Below are positions 51,755 through 58,860 of a stretch of DNA of 64,000 nucleotides, piece after piece. The position numbers and the translations under genes are program-made. Position 1 is the first letter of the stretch, and every line of letters starts with the position of its first letter. Source of the DNA: Intestinicryptomonas porci (GTDB lineage Bacteria > Verrucomicrobiota > Verrucomicrobiia > Opitutales > Intestinicryptomonadaceae); NCBI RefSeq assembly GCF_033971905.1, contig NZ_JALBUT010000001.1:1-64000 (forward strand). Direction: 5' to 3'. The notes under the pieces were generated by a model that searched no databases, was not told the DNA's origin, and saw only the letters and a program-made list of their open reading frames with translations.

Positions 51755-52372
51755 ATGAAAAAAATAATATCAATCATTTGCGCTCTTTCTTTTGCCGCAA
51801 TGCCGATGTTTGCGGAAGACGGCGCGCCAAAGCAGGAACAGCCCGCAAATGCGGATTCTCAAAAACTTCCCGAGTCGTTCAAAAACAGAATGTTAAAGCA
51901 GTTTGACAAGGACGGAGACGGGTACTTGAACGAAGCGGAGCTTGCGGAGGCTAAATCTTCCCTCAAAGAACGCCGCAAGCGTTTCGAGGAAATGCAAAAA
52001 AAGTATGCCGAGAGGGTCTTGAAGGAGTTTGACAAGGACGGAGACGGCAAGCTTTCCGCGGAAGAACTGGTGCCGTTAATCGAAAAACAGCGCAGAATGT
52101 TTGCCGATATGTCGTCAAGGCGCGGACGCCCCGACGGAGTTCCGCAGGTTCGCGGCGAAAGACCCCGCGCAAAGGGTGCAATGATGCCGCCGCCGAATGC
52201 CGATGGCGAAACTCCTCCGCCTCCCAATGCAGATGAAGCCGCTCCGCGCCAGGGAAAGCAGCTCCGCCCCGACAAAAGGCAGATGCGTCCGGAAAGACCC
52301 AGATTCCGCCATCCTATGCCCGAAGACTTGGACGAGCTTGCGCTTCCGAAAGCAGAGGCAAAGTCGGAATAG
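51755..52372 (+). CDS. Exported EF-hand protein
   Basis: 205 residues with a signal peptide (MKKIISIICALSFAAMPMFA), then two canonical calcium-binding EF-hand loops: FDKDGDGYLNEAEL (about 50-63) and FDKDGDGKLSAEEL (about 92-105). The rest is Pro/Arg-rich and low complexity (RPDGVPQVRGERPRAKG, PPPPNADEAAP). Predicted periplasmic calcium sensor or buffer; the exact role is unknown. Closed by its own terminator before leuD. Confidence 0.85.
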   Translation: MKKIISIICALSFAAMPMFAEDGAPKQEQPANADSQKLPESFKNRMLKQFDKDGDGYLNEAELAEAKSSLKERRKRFEEMQKKYAERVLKEFDKDGDGKLSAEELVPLIEKQRRMFADMSSRRGRPDGVPQVRGERPRAKGAMMPPPNADGETPPPPNADEAAPRQGKQLRPDKRQMRPERPRFRHPMPEDLDELALPKAEAKSE

Positions 52373-52394
52373 TTGAATTTACGGAAAGCAAAAG

Positions 52395-52425
52395 CGCGAA
52401 AACCGAACGGAATTCGCGTTTTTTT
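52395..52425 (+). terminator. Terminator after the EF-hand gene
   Basis: CGCGAA (52395-52400) pairs with TTCGCG (52413-52418), then seven T. Short stem but good tract. Confidence 0.65.
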
Positions 52426-52432
52426 GTGGACA

Positions 52433-52461
52433 TTGAAAGCGCGGAGTCTATCTTTTATACA
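52433..52461 (+). promoter_or_regulatory. Promoter of leuD-exbB-exbD
   Basis: TTGAAA (52433-52438), 17-base spacer, TATACA (52456-52461). The ATG at 52467 is five bases after the -10 hexamer, so the leuD mRNA is predicted to be leaderless. Confidence 0.65.
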
Positions 52462-52466
52462 CAATT

Positions 52467-53066
52467 ATGGCTTTGCGTAAAATTGAAAAAGTAGAAGGCA
52501 GGGGCGTATTTGTCCCCGGCAACGACATTGACACCGACAGAATTATTCCCGCGCGTTTCATGGTATGCGTGACTTTTGAAGGCTTGGGGCAGTATGCTTT
52601 TTATGACGAGCGCAAAAATGCGGACGGCAGCGATAAAAAGCATCCGCTTACCGATGCTCGCTTCAAGGGAGCTTCAATTCTTCTAAGCGGCGCAAATTTC
52701 GGTTGCGGCTCGTCGCGCGAGCACGCTCCGCAGTCTCTTTGGCATTACGGCTTCCGTGCAATCATAGCCGAAAGTTTTGCCGAAATTTTCTTTGGCAACT
52801 CCACGACAATCGGCATTCCTTGCGTTATGGCAAGCTCTTCAGACATCGCGAAAATCGCGGCGTTGATTGAGGAAGACCCGAAGGCGGAAATCGTTATCGA
52901 CTTGGAAAAACTCGAAATTTCCTGCAAGGATTTTTCTTGCAAATGCTCTATGCCCGAAAATTCCCGCAAGGCTCTTTGCAACGGGGTTTGGGATCCGATT
53001 GCGGAGCTTTTGGAAGCGGAAGCGCAGACATCGAAGCTTGCGTCAACTCTCCCTTACATGAAGTAG
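52467..53066 (+). CDS. leuD: 3-isopropylmalate dehydratase small subunit
   Basis: Swivelling subunit of isopropylmalate isomerase in leucine synthesis. 199 residues with DTDRIIPARFM and the active-site loop GANFGCGSSREHAPQSL (about 73-89), where the loop contacts substrate. The large subunit leuC is not adjacent. Downstream, exbB starts two bases after the stop, an odd partner for leucine synthesis; the pair is probably linked only by transcription. Confidence 0.93.
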   Translation: MALRKIEKVEGRGVFVPGNDIDTDRIIPARFMVCVTFEGLGQYAFYDERKNADGSDKKHPLTDARFKGASILLSGANFGCGSSREHAPQSLWHYGFRAIIAESFAEIFFGNSTTIGIPCVMASSSDIAKIAALIEEDPKAEIVIDLEKLEISCKDFSCKCSMPENSRKALCNGVWDPIAELLEAEAQTSKLASTLPYMK

Positions 53067-53067
53067 C

Positions 53068-53625
53068 ATGGATTTTCTCTTACAGGGGGCGGGCGTTTTC
53101 ATTTATCCGCTTGGGCTATGCTCGGTAATTGCGCTTTATGTGATTTTGGAGCGTTTGATTTCCTTGCGGATTTCAAATGTGGTTCCGAATGAGCTTGCCT
53201 CTTCCCTGCTTTCGGGAGATTTGAAAAAATGCGATATTAACGGCAATTCTTCGCTTGGGCGCATTGTCAGGTTTTTTTATGACAACAATCCCGACAGCGA
53301 CGAATTAAAGTCTTTTGCTCGCCTTGAAATGATCCGCCTTGAAAGGGGAATGTTTCTGCTCGACGCCTCTATTTCGGCGGCTCCGCTTTTGGGGTTGCTC
53401 GGCACTGTGGCGGGTTTGGTTTCTGTATTTTCTTCGGAGTCCGCGCCCACGCAAGAGGCAATATCGCGCGGCGTGGGTCTTGCTTTGTCAACCACTGTCC
53501 TTGGGCTTTTGATTGCAATTCCCGCGATTGTCGGAAGCTTGTTTTTGTACCGAAAAATCGACACTCTTTGCGCGCGCTTGGATGTTTGCGCCGAACGCCT
53601 TGTCAAGATGTGCGGGAAAAAATAA
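53068..53625 (+). CDS. exbB: ExbB/TolQ/MotA-family proton channel protein
   Basis: 185 residues with three membrane helices (about 8-28, 100-124 and 138-160). The MotA/TolQ/ExbB signature PLLGLLGTVAGLVSVFSS (about 106-123) carries the conserved Gly and Thr of the ion path. With the next gene it forms the energising motor that uses proton flow to drive TonB-type import or cell-envelope constriction. Start at ATG 53068, two bases after leuD. Confidence 0.88.
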   Translation: MDFLLQGAGVFIYPLGLCSVIALYVILERLISLRISNVVPNELASSLLSGDLKKCDINGNSSLGRIVRFFYDNNPDSDELKSFARLEMIRLERGMFLLDASISAAPLLGLLGTVAGLVSVFSSESAPTQEAISRGVGLALSTTVLGLLIAIPAIVGSLFLYRKIDTLCARLDVCAERLVKMCGKK

Positions 53626-53628
53626 TTT

Positions 53629-54048
53629 ATGGATTCTCTTGAAAGAAGCCGCCGCCGAAGAAGAAAATTCGAAGTAAACATCGTGCCGATGGTCGATGTC
53701 ATGACGGTTTTGATTTTCTTTTTTCTGCTTACCATGCAGTTTAAGGAAAACGGGTCGGTTCAAATAAATCCGCCGTCAATGTCAACCACTGAAAGAGCCG
53801 ACGAAAACGCCAAGCCGACTGTTCTTGCGGTAAGCAAAGATGGAGAATTTTATTTAAACGAAAAAAAAATGCCGATAGAGGAAATATCGGAGACGCTGAA
53901 AAAAACTGCCGAATCTGATAAAGGCGCAGCGGTTTTGCTTTTGGGCGACGAGCTTGCGAAATACGGCGACATCGCAAAGGCGGTTGACTGCGTGCGCGCG
54001 GCGAACATAAAGAAATTGCGCATTCGCGCTTTGCAAAAAAAACAATAA
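53629..54048 (+). CDS. exbD: ExbD/TolR-family protein
   Basis: 139 residues. A basic N-terminus (ERSRRRRRKFEV) is followed by one membrane helix (about 17-36) containing the essential aspartate in VPMVDVMTVLIFFF, then a periplasmic domain. It starts three bases after exbB, so the two are coupled as the usual ExbB-ExbD motor. No TonB or TolA gene is adjacent, so I cannot tell which envelope system they power. Confidence 0.88.
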   Translation: MDSLERSRRRRRKFEVNIVPMVDVMTVLIFFFLLTMQFKENGSVQINPPSMSTTERADENAKPTVLAVSKDGEFYLNEKKMPIEEISETLKKTAESDKGAAVLLLGDELAKYGDIAKAVDCVRAANIKKLRIRALQKKQ

Positions 54049-54234
54049 ATTTGCTTTATAAAAAGCAAAAAAAGCTTGCGAAATTATCGGCAATGGTTTC
54101 AATGGTGTCTGTTTTATTTTAATGCGCCGTTTTAATTGTGTTTGGCGCATTGCCGAATTTCTCGCAAATTTTATTTTTTGTTAAGCTTTGATTTGTTCGG
54201 AGTTTTTGGCGTTAAAAAAATTACAAGATATTCT
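54049..54234 (+). promoter_or_regulatory. rho: Leader of rho
   Basis: TTTGCTTT-ATAA-AAAGCAAA (54050-54069) and AATGCGCC/GGCGCATT (54121-54128/54144-54151) are perfect hairpins without T tracts. The second starts like the hairpin before map (ATGCGCCGTTTT). Rho often controls its own leader; this one is long and structured, but no mechanism is shown. Confidence 0.35.
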
Positions 54235-55533
54235 ATGCAAGATTTTGAAAACAATTCCAGCGGCGGCAGTGGCGACGGCATGAACAGGCGCGATTTCCGC
54301 TCTAACCGCATTCGCCAGAACAACCGCAGGCGCGGTTTTAATCCAAACAACCGCATGCGCCAAAATAGGAACAGACCTCAAAACCTTTCCGAAAACGGCG
54401 AGCCGCGCCAGCCCGAGCAGGAGCTTGAAATCATAAAAGTCGAGGGGATTTTCGATTTCACGGTGAACAACAACGGCGTGTTGCTCGACCCGAAGCACGG
54501 GGGCAAAACCCGCCCCACCGACACTTATGTTTCAAGAGAGCTTGTTCGCAGATTTGCCTTGAAAAGGGGGCAGTATATTGTCGGCAATGCGCACAGGGCG
54601 CAGAACCACCGCAATCCCAAACTGCGCTTTATCGAAACCATTGACGGTGTAAACTGTCTTGAACGCAAAAATGTGCAGCCTTTTCAGAATTTAACCACAA
54701 TCGCGCCTGATGAAAAACTGAATTTGGAAACTTCCGACGGCAGAATGACAAACCGTGTGATGGATATTTTTTGCCCGATAGGCAAGGGCACGCGCGGCTT
54801 GATTGTCGCTCCTCCGCGCACGGGCAAGACAACGCTTTTGAAAGACATCGCTTTCGGTGTTTTGGAAAATCATCCCGAATGCCATTTGATTATTTTGCTT
54901 GTCGATGAGCGTCCGGAAGAGGTTACTGATTTCAGAATGGATTTACCGAAAGCCGAAATTTTCGCTTCATCAAACGATGAAACGATAAATACGCATATTT
55001 CAATCGCCGATTTGGCTTTGGAAAGGGCGAAGCATCTTGTGGAAGTCGGCAGGGATGTCGTCTTGCTCATGGATTCGCTAACCCGCCTTTCGCGCGCGCA
55101 CAACTCGGCAAAGTCGGGCGGCGGCAGGACAATGTCGGGAGGTCTTGATATCCGCGCGCTCGAACGCCCGCGCCAGATTTTTTCAGCCGCAAGAAATACG
55201 GAAGAGGCAGGGAGTCTTACAATAGTCGCGTCCGCCCTGATAGAAACAGGGTCGAGAATGGACGAGCTTATTTTCCAAGAGTTCAAAGGCACGGGCAACA
55301 TGGAAATGGTTTTGGACAGAAAAATTGCAGAGCTTAGAATTTGGCCCGCGATAAATCTTGCGGCATCGGGAACGAGGCGCGAGGAGCTGCTTTTATCCGA
55401 CAAGGAAATGGAAGCTTCCGCATTTTTAAGAAGAGCCATGGCAAATTCAAAGAACGAAGACGCCGTAGAAACTTTAATCGAAAGAATGAGGCAGACAAAA
55501 ACAAACGCCGAGTTTTTGAATTTGATTTTATAA
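54235..55533 (+). CDS. rho: Transcription termination factor Rho
   Basis: Hexameric RNA helicase that ends transcription. I take the ATG at 54235 (MQDFENN), giving 432 residues; the reading frame stays open for 33 more codons upstream (from 54136) but those look unconserved. Residues about 5-60 are Arg/Asn-rich and disordered (RRDFRSNRIRQNNRRRGF), then the cold-shock RNA-binding domain (about 66-145) and the ATPase with Walker A PPRTGKTTLL (about 193-202), Walker B LLMDSLTRLSRAHN and SGGLDIRALERPRQIF. Normal, catalytic residues intact. Confidence 0.97.
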   Translation: MQDFENNSSGGSGDGMNRRDFRSNRIRQNNRRRGFNPNNRMRQNRNRPQNLSENGEPRQPEQELEIIKVEGIFDFTVNNNGVLLDPKHGGKTRPTDTYVSRELVRRFALKRGQYIVGNAHRAQNHRNPKLRFIETIDGVNCLERKNVQPFQNLTTIAPDEKLNLETSDGRMTNRVMDIFCPIGKGTRGLIVAPPRTGKTTLLKDIAFGVLENHPECHLIILLVDERPEEVTDFRMDLPKAEIFASSNDETINTHISIADLALERAKHLVEVGRDVVLLMDSLTRLSRAHNSAKSGGGRTMSGGLDIRALERPRQIFSAARNTEEAGSLTIVASALIETGSRMDELIFQEFKGTGNMEMVLDRKIAELRIWPAINLAASGTRREELLLSDKEMEASAFLRRAMANSKNEDAVETLIERMRQTKTNAEFLNLIL

Positions 55534-55542
55534 ATTTTTGCC

Positions 55543-55572
55543 TTGAAAAATTCAATAAACATAGAATATAAT
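55543..55572 (+). promoter_or_regulatory. Promoter of the Sel1-like gene
   Basis: TTGAAA (55543-55548), 18-base spacer and perfect TATAAT (55567-55572). The ATG at 55580 lies seven bases after the -10 box, so the mRNA would begin at the start codon. Confidence 0.75.
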
Positions 55573-55579
55573 ATTTTCT

Positions 55580-56737
55580 ATGTTGAAAAAAATTATGCTT
55601 TTTTTGTGTGTGCTGCTTGCGGGTTTGGGCAGTGCGTTTAGTAATGGCAATCTTCAAAATGGCGATGTCGAGACTAACGAAAAAGTTTTAAAGGCGATAG
55701 ATGACGTAAAAAACAAGCGTGATCGTTGCGCCTTTCGCGCCTTGGAGCTTTCGCTATACTATCAAGGTTTTGATCCTGACAAAAATTTATATTACCTTGA
55801 TGAAATGTACGATGATGTGCTTACAACAGTTCCGTTTAATAGCGAACTTGTTGGCACTCGAAAGATACGCGATGCAAAAAAGGCTTTTGAGTACGCAAAA
55901 ATTGCGTATGAATTATCAAGAAGAGCTCCTATATCTGGTCTTGATGAATGTGAGGGCGGGGTATATATGGGTTCTATGTTTGTCGCAAACCTTGCTTCTC
56001 TTTATATATCCGGTATTGGTGTTGAACAAGATTTAACAAAGAAAAAAGTCTTGATGAGATATAACAAGTTGCTTTCTTGGAGAAACTATTACATTGGCAA
56101 GTTTGCTCCTCTTGATAAAAAATATGCAATAAGCCTTTTGGAAAATGGCATAATTTATATTTTTGAATATCTTCCTTATGAAAAACCAAAAAAAGAATAT
56201 TCTTCATATGTCTTATATTTAATTTATAACGGCGAGTTCGACCCCGCAGACAAAGACTTGGAAAAGGCAAAATATTGGAAAAATATACACGATAAAATAA
56301 TATCTGAGCTGAGAGAGCAGGAAATAAAAAGATGGAATGAAAGAATAGAAAAATTAAGAAAAGAGGCAAGTGTAGAAACAGAAGAAGGGCGTAAAGCTTT
56401 TCGTAGTCTCGGACATGCTTATCTTCGAAAGCGTAAATATATAGGAGTTATTTACAACAGGCGTAGATATGTAGAAAACTCGAATTATAATCCGGAGCTT
56501 GCGAGAAAATTTTTGGAAAAAAGTGGTGCAGACGAAGAATCAATCATCACTATTTTTGTTAAAATGCTATCAAATCCTCTAACGGGAGATTTAAGCGAGA
56601 TGAAGAAGTACTTAAAGGAAGTACTGTCTTCACCTGCGCTTTCTGATGATTTCAAAGAAAAGCTAACCAAGGAAGCAAGTTTGCTTGAAGACAGATATAT
56701 AAAATATTATGGAGACGATTTTAATCTCGAAGAATGA
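55580..56737 (+). CDS. Exported Sel1-like repeat protein, unknown function
   Basis: 385 residues. Signal peptide (MLKKIMLFLCVLLAGLGSAFS). Motifs such as KAFEYAKIAYELS, NLASLYISGIGVEQDLTKK and LYLIYNGEFDPADKDLEKAKYWKNI look like Sel1/TPR helical repeats, which usually bind proteins in the periplasm. From 265 on the protein is Lys/Glu-rich helical. AT-rich codon use (TAT, AAA) is unlike the ribosomal genes. The opposite-strand gene beyond its end encodes a putative protease; whether they work together is unknown. Confidence 0.7.
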   Translation: MLKKIMLFLCVLLAGLGSAFSNGNLQNGDVETNEKVLKAIDDVKNKRDRCAFRALELSLYYQGFDPDKNLYYLDEMYDDVLTTVPFNSELVGTRKIRDAKKAFEYAKIAYELSRRAPISGLDECEGGVYMGSMFVANLASLYISGIGVEQDLTKKKVLMRYNKLLSWRNYYIGKFAPLDKKYAISLLENGIIYIFEYLPYEKPKKEYSSYVLYLIYNGEFDPADKDLEKAKYWKNIHDKIISELREQEIKRWNERIEKLRKEASVETEEGRKAFRSLGHAYLRKRKYIGVIYNRRRYVENSNYNPELARKFLEKSGADEESIITIFVKMLSNPLTGDLSEMKKYLKEVLSSPALSDDFKEKLTKEASLLEDRYIKYYGDDFNLEE

Positions 56738-56754
56738 TTATTCTTTGTGTCGAA

Positions 56755-58380
56755 CTATTCTCTAATTAAAGTCTTTCCGGATTTTTTAGATTTATTAGAT
56801 ATATCTGCATGGTCAAATTCTCTACTGGTTTTTAAAGATCCTTTTTCTCCGTCAATATGAAAGCTAATCTTATCTGAGCTTTCAGGCTTGTTTTTAGGAA
56901 CTCTGCCGTTTACACCACCGCCGATACCGTTGAGGTGTTGGTAGGCATGTGCCGCGCCATAAGAACCAAGACCATATTCTTTTTGAGACTCAAAATAGGG
57001 ATCATTTTTGTTATTGATATAATCTTTTTTATTCTCTTTTGAACCTATCCAATGAACAATATCGGGGCTTCCAAAATTATCACTAACTTTGCCTTTTATT
57101 ACGGCGATATTAACTTCAATATCCATATCTCCGCCCATATAGTTTTGTACTGAGTTTTTGGGGTCTTGGTTTATAATGCCGATGCGATCAAGGCTTATAT
57201 TTCCATTTTTATCCGAAGTTTTATCATAAGCCCATTCGGCAGTTTCTGTTTTTATTTCGCCTGTTTGAGGATCGGTATAGGTATATTTTGCCTGGAACCA
57301 AATTGTGTAATCTGCATTTGGCTCATTTGTGGGGAAATCCGCTTCAGCGGTTGCCCAGATGTATTGACGTTCTATAAAATCTCGGTTTTCGTTAAAATCA
57401 TCTTTGCTATATTGTTCATCACTTGTTTCCTTGCGCCTATCCGTTGAAAAAGAATCTTCATTCATTTTAATGGCGTATTCTTTTTTGGGAGCTTCGTCGA
57501 ATATGGTTTTTATTACTTCGCGATTTTTTTTCATTTCTTCAACTCCTATCTTGTTTGAAGAAAGTGCATTTTCTTCGCTGTTTGAATTTTCGGCAGATGA
57601 ATTTTCAGAAGAGGAATCTTTTACGCTATTAGCAGAATTTTCTTTGCTTGCGGGTTTTGGTGTTTGGTTGTTGTTTGCGGGGGCGTTGTTTCCGCCTTCT
57701 TTCGGCGCAAATTGACCGCCATTTGGCTGACCTTTCGGCTGGTGGTTGGGGTTGTAGGGCAAGTCGCCAAAAATACCGATTTGGGAATTTTTGTTTTCTG
57801 CGGGATTTTCCTCATTGCATTCTTGTGAAGAAAACAAGTTTTCGGGCTTTGCGATTTCGCACGCCAAAATTGTGAAATTTCGCAAGCATTCTGCGCTATT
57901 AGTGGAATTTTCTTCGCAATCGCCCGTTAATCCTGCCAGATGGGCGACTTCGTGCATAATCACGCTCGGGCGGTCGTTTAGATTTTTATCGTCTCCAATG
58001 GCTTCGTTGAAAAAGGCATCGAATATCCTTATGGTTTTGCCGTTCCCTGCATCTGCGCTTGCCAAAACTTCAGGTTTTGTTTCTTTTTCCTTGCTGACGA
58101 ATTTCGGCATTCTTATTAGCTTCAACGTGCTTTCGATTTTTTTGGTTATGGCATGGTAGGCGTCTGAAATTTTTTTTTGCTTTAATGCGTCGGGCTTGCC
58201 GAAAATTTCTTCAAAGTGCGGACTGCAAGCATTGTCTTTTAGCAAGGCAATAGATTTTTCCGCAAGGTGGTATGCGCCTTTTATGGAAGATTCAATCTCA
58301 ACTATTTCTTTTGCGTTTAGAGAACCTTCGTAGTTGTAATTTATGTTTTTATTTCCGATTTTGATGTTTCTTTTTGTCAT
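56755..58380 (-). CDS. Putative aspzincin-like metalloprotease fused to a C-terminal effector-like domain
   Basis: 541 residues and no signal peptide. Residues 110-165 contain a zinc protease motif HEVAH (H143, E144, H147) followed by D154 in LTGDCEE, the arrangement of the lysine-specific metallo-endopeptidase (aspzincin) group. Then comes PKGQPNGGQFAP (215-226), a motif often seen in phage-capsid-linked and polymorphic toxin proteins, a Ser/Asn/Glu-rich linker (about 230-300), and a distinct C-terminal region of about 230 residues ending with GLGSYGAAHAYQHLNGIGGG. I do not recognise that region. The build suggests a mobile or interbacterial effector; no immunity gene is recognised next to it. 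Confidence 0.55.
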   Translation of the reverse strand: MTKRNIKIGNKNINYNYEGSLNAKEIVEIESSIKGAYHLAEKSIALLKDNACSPHFEEIFGKPDALKQKKISDAYHAITKKIESTLKLIRMPKFVSKEKETKPEVLASADAGNGKTIRIFDAFFNEAIGDDKNLNDRPSVIMHEVAHLAGLTGDCEENSTNSAECLRNFTILACEIAKPENLFSSQECNEENPAENKNSQIGIFGDLPYNPNHQPKGQPNGGQFAPKEGGNNAPANNNQTPKPASKENSANSVKDSSSENSSAENSNSEENALSSNKIGVEEMKKNREVIKTIFDEAPKKEYAIKMNEDSFSTDRRKETSDEQYSKDDFNENRDFIERQYIWATAEADFPTNEPNADYTIWFQAKYTYTDPQTGEIKTETAEWAYDKTSDKNGNISLDRIGIINQDPKNSVQNYMGGDMDIEVNIAVIKGKVSDNFGSPDIVHWIGSKENKKDYINNKNDPYFESQKEYGLGSYGAAHAYQHLNGIGGGVNGRVPKNKPESSDKISFHIDGEKGSLKTSREFDHADISNKSKKSGKTLIRE

Positions 58381-58471
58381 GGCGGCAAAACGATAACATC
58401 AATTTTAAAGGAGCGCAAAATTAGATTTGATTTGTTTTGTACTGTTGAAGTTTTCGCTAATTTTGAAGCGG

Positions 58472-58515
58472 AAAAATAAAAAACTCCCGAAGAAAAACTA
58501 TTCTTAGGGAGTTTT
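58472..58515 (-). terminator. Terminator of the 6S-like RNA
   Basis: On the minus strand AAAACTCCC and TAAGAA pair with TTCTTC-like and GGGAGTTTT arms, closed by loop AGTTTT-type bases, followed by TTTTTTATTTTT. Strong and placed directly after the RNA's 3' end at 58520. Confidence 0.85.
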
Positions 58516-58519
58516 AGGT

Positions 58520-58710
58520 AAAATCTCCGCAAATGCCGTCAAGCGATTGGGGTTCCTACTGCCTTTTTGTCAGCAGGTGGGTGCTACCGAAACACTTTCG
58601 CCTTCCGCGCTCGGCGGCATGGCGGCCGTATTTTGCGGGTCAAGCTCCCGATATATTTGTCATTAAGGCGGCGAACCCAAGTTGCAGGTCACGCACAACG
58701 CAGAGATTTT
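58520..58710 (-). ncRNA. ssrS: Probable 6S RNA
   Basis: A 191-nt region on the minus strand with no ORF of its own. Its ends pair over 12 positions: AAAATCTCTGCG at the 5' end with GCGGAGATTTT at the 3' end. The 3' part (ACGGCATTTGCGGAGATTTT) closely resembles the 3' end of E. coli 6S RNA (CGGCATCTCGGAGATT). A central part can pair TTGGGTTC with GGAACCCCAA and form CCTGC-...-GCAGG, as in the 6S bubble. A consensus-like promoter and a terminator flank it. The identity rests on shape and this end similarity, not on a database search; tmRNA, SRP RNA and RNase P motifs are absent. Confidence 0.62.
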
Positions 58711-58719
58711 ATGCCTTCA

Positions 58720-58747
58720 ATAATGCATATCGGCATTTTTTTGTCAA
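58720..58747 (-). promoter_or_regulatory. Promoter of the 6S-like RNA
   Basis: Minus strand TTGACA (58747-58742), a 16-base spacer and CATTAT (58725-58720). A start about seven bases on would be at 58713-58710, exactly where the terminal stem begins. Confidence 0.65.
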
Positions 58748-58860
58748 AGAAAATGGCAGGCAATGTTTTCTTTTTATAAAAATTCGTGCGGCGAATTATT
58801 TTATTGAAAAAACTTTTTTTGTTTTTATGTTTTAAAACCAAGTTTAATTTTGTTGACGAT

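Noticed and set aside
58533..58835. 100-codon plus-strand frame over the 6S-like RNA
   Set aside because: Composition and the flanking minus-strand promoter and terminator favour a structured RNA on the other strand.
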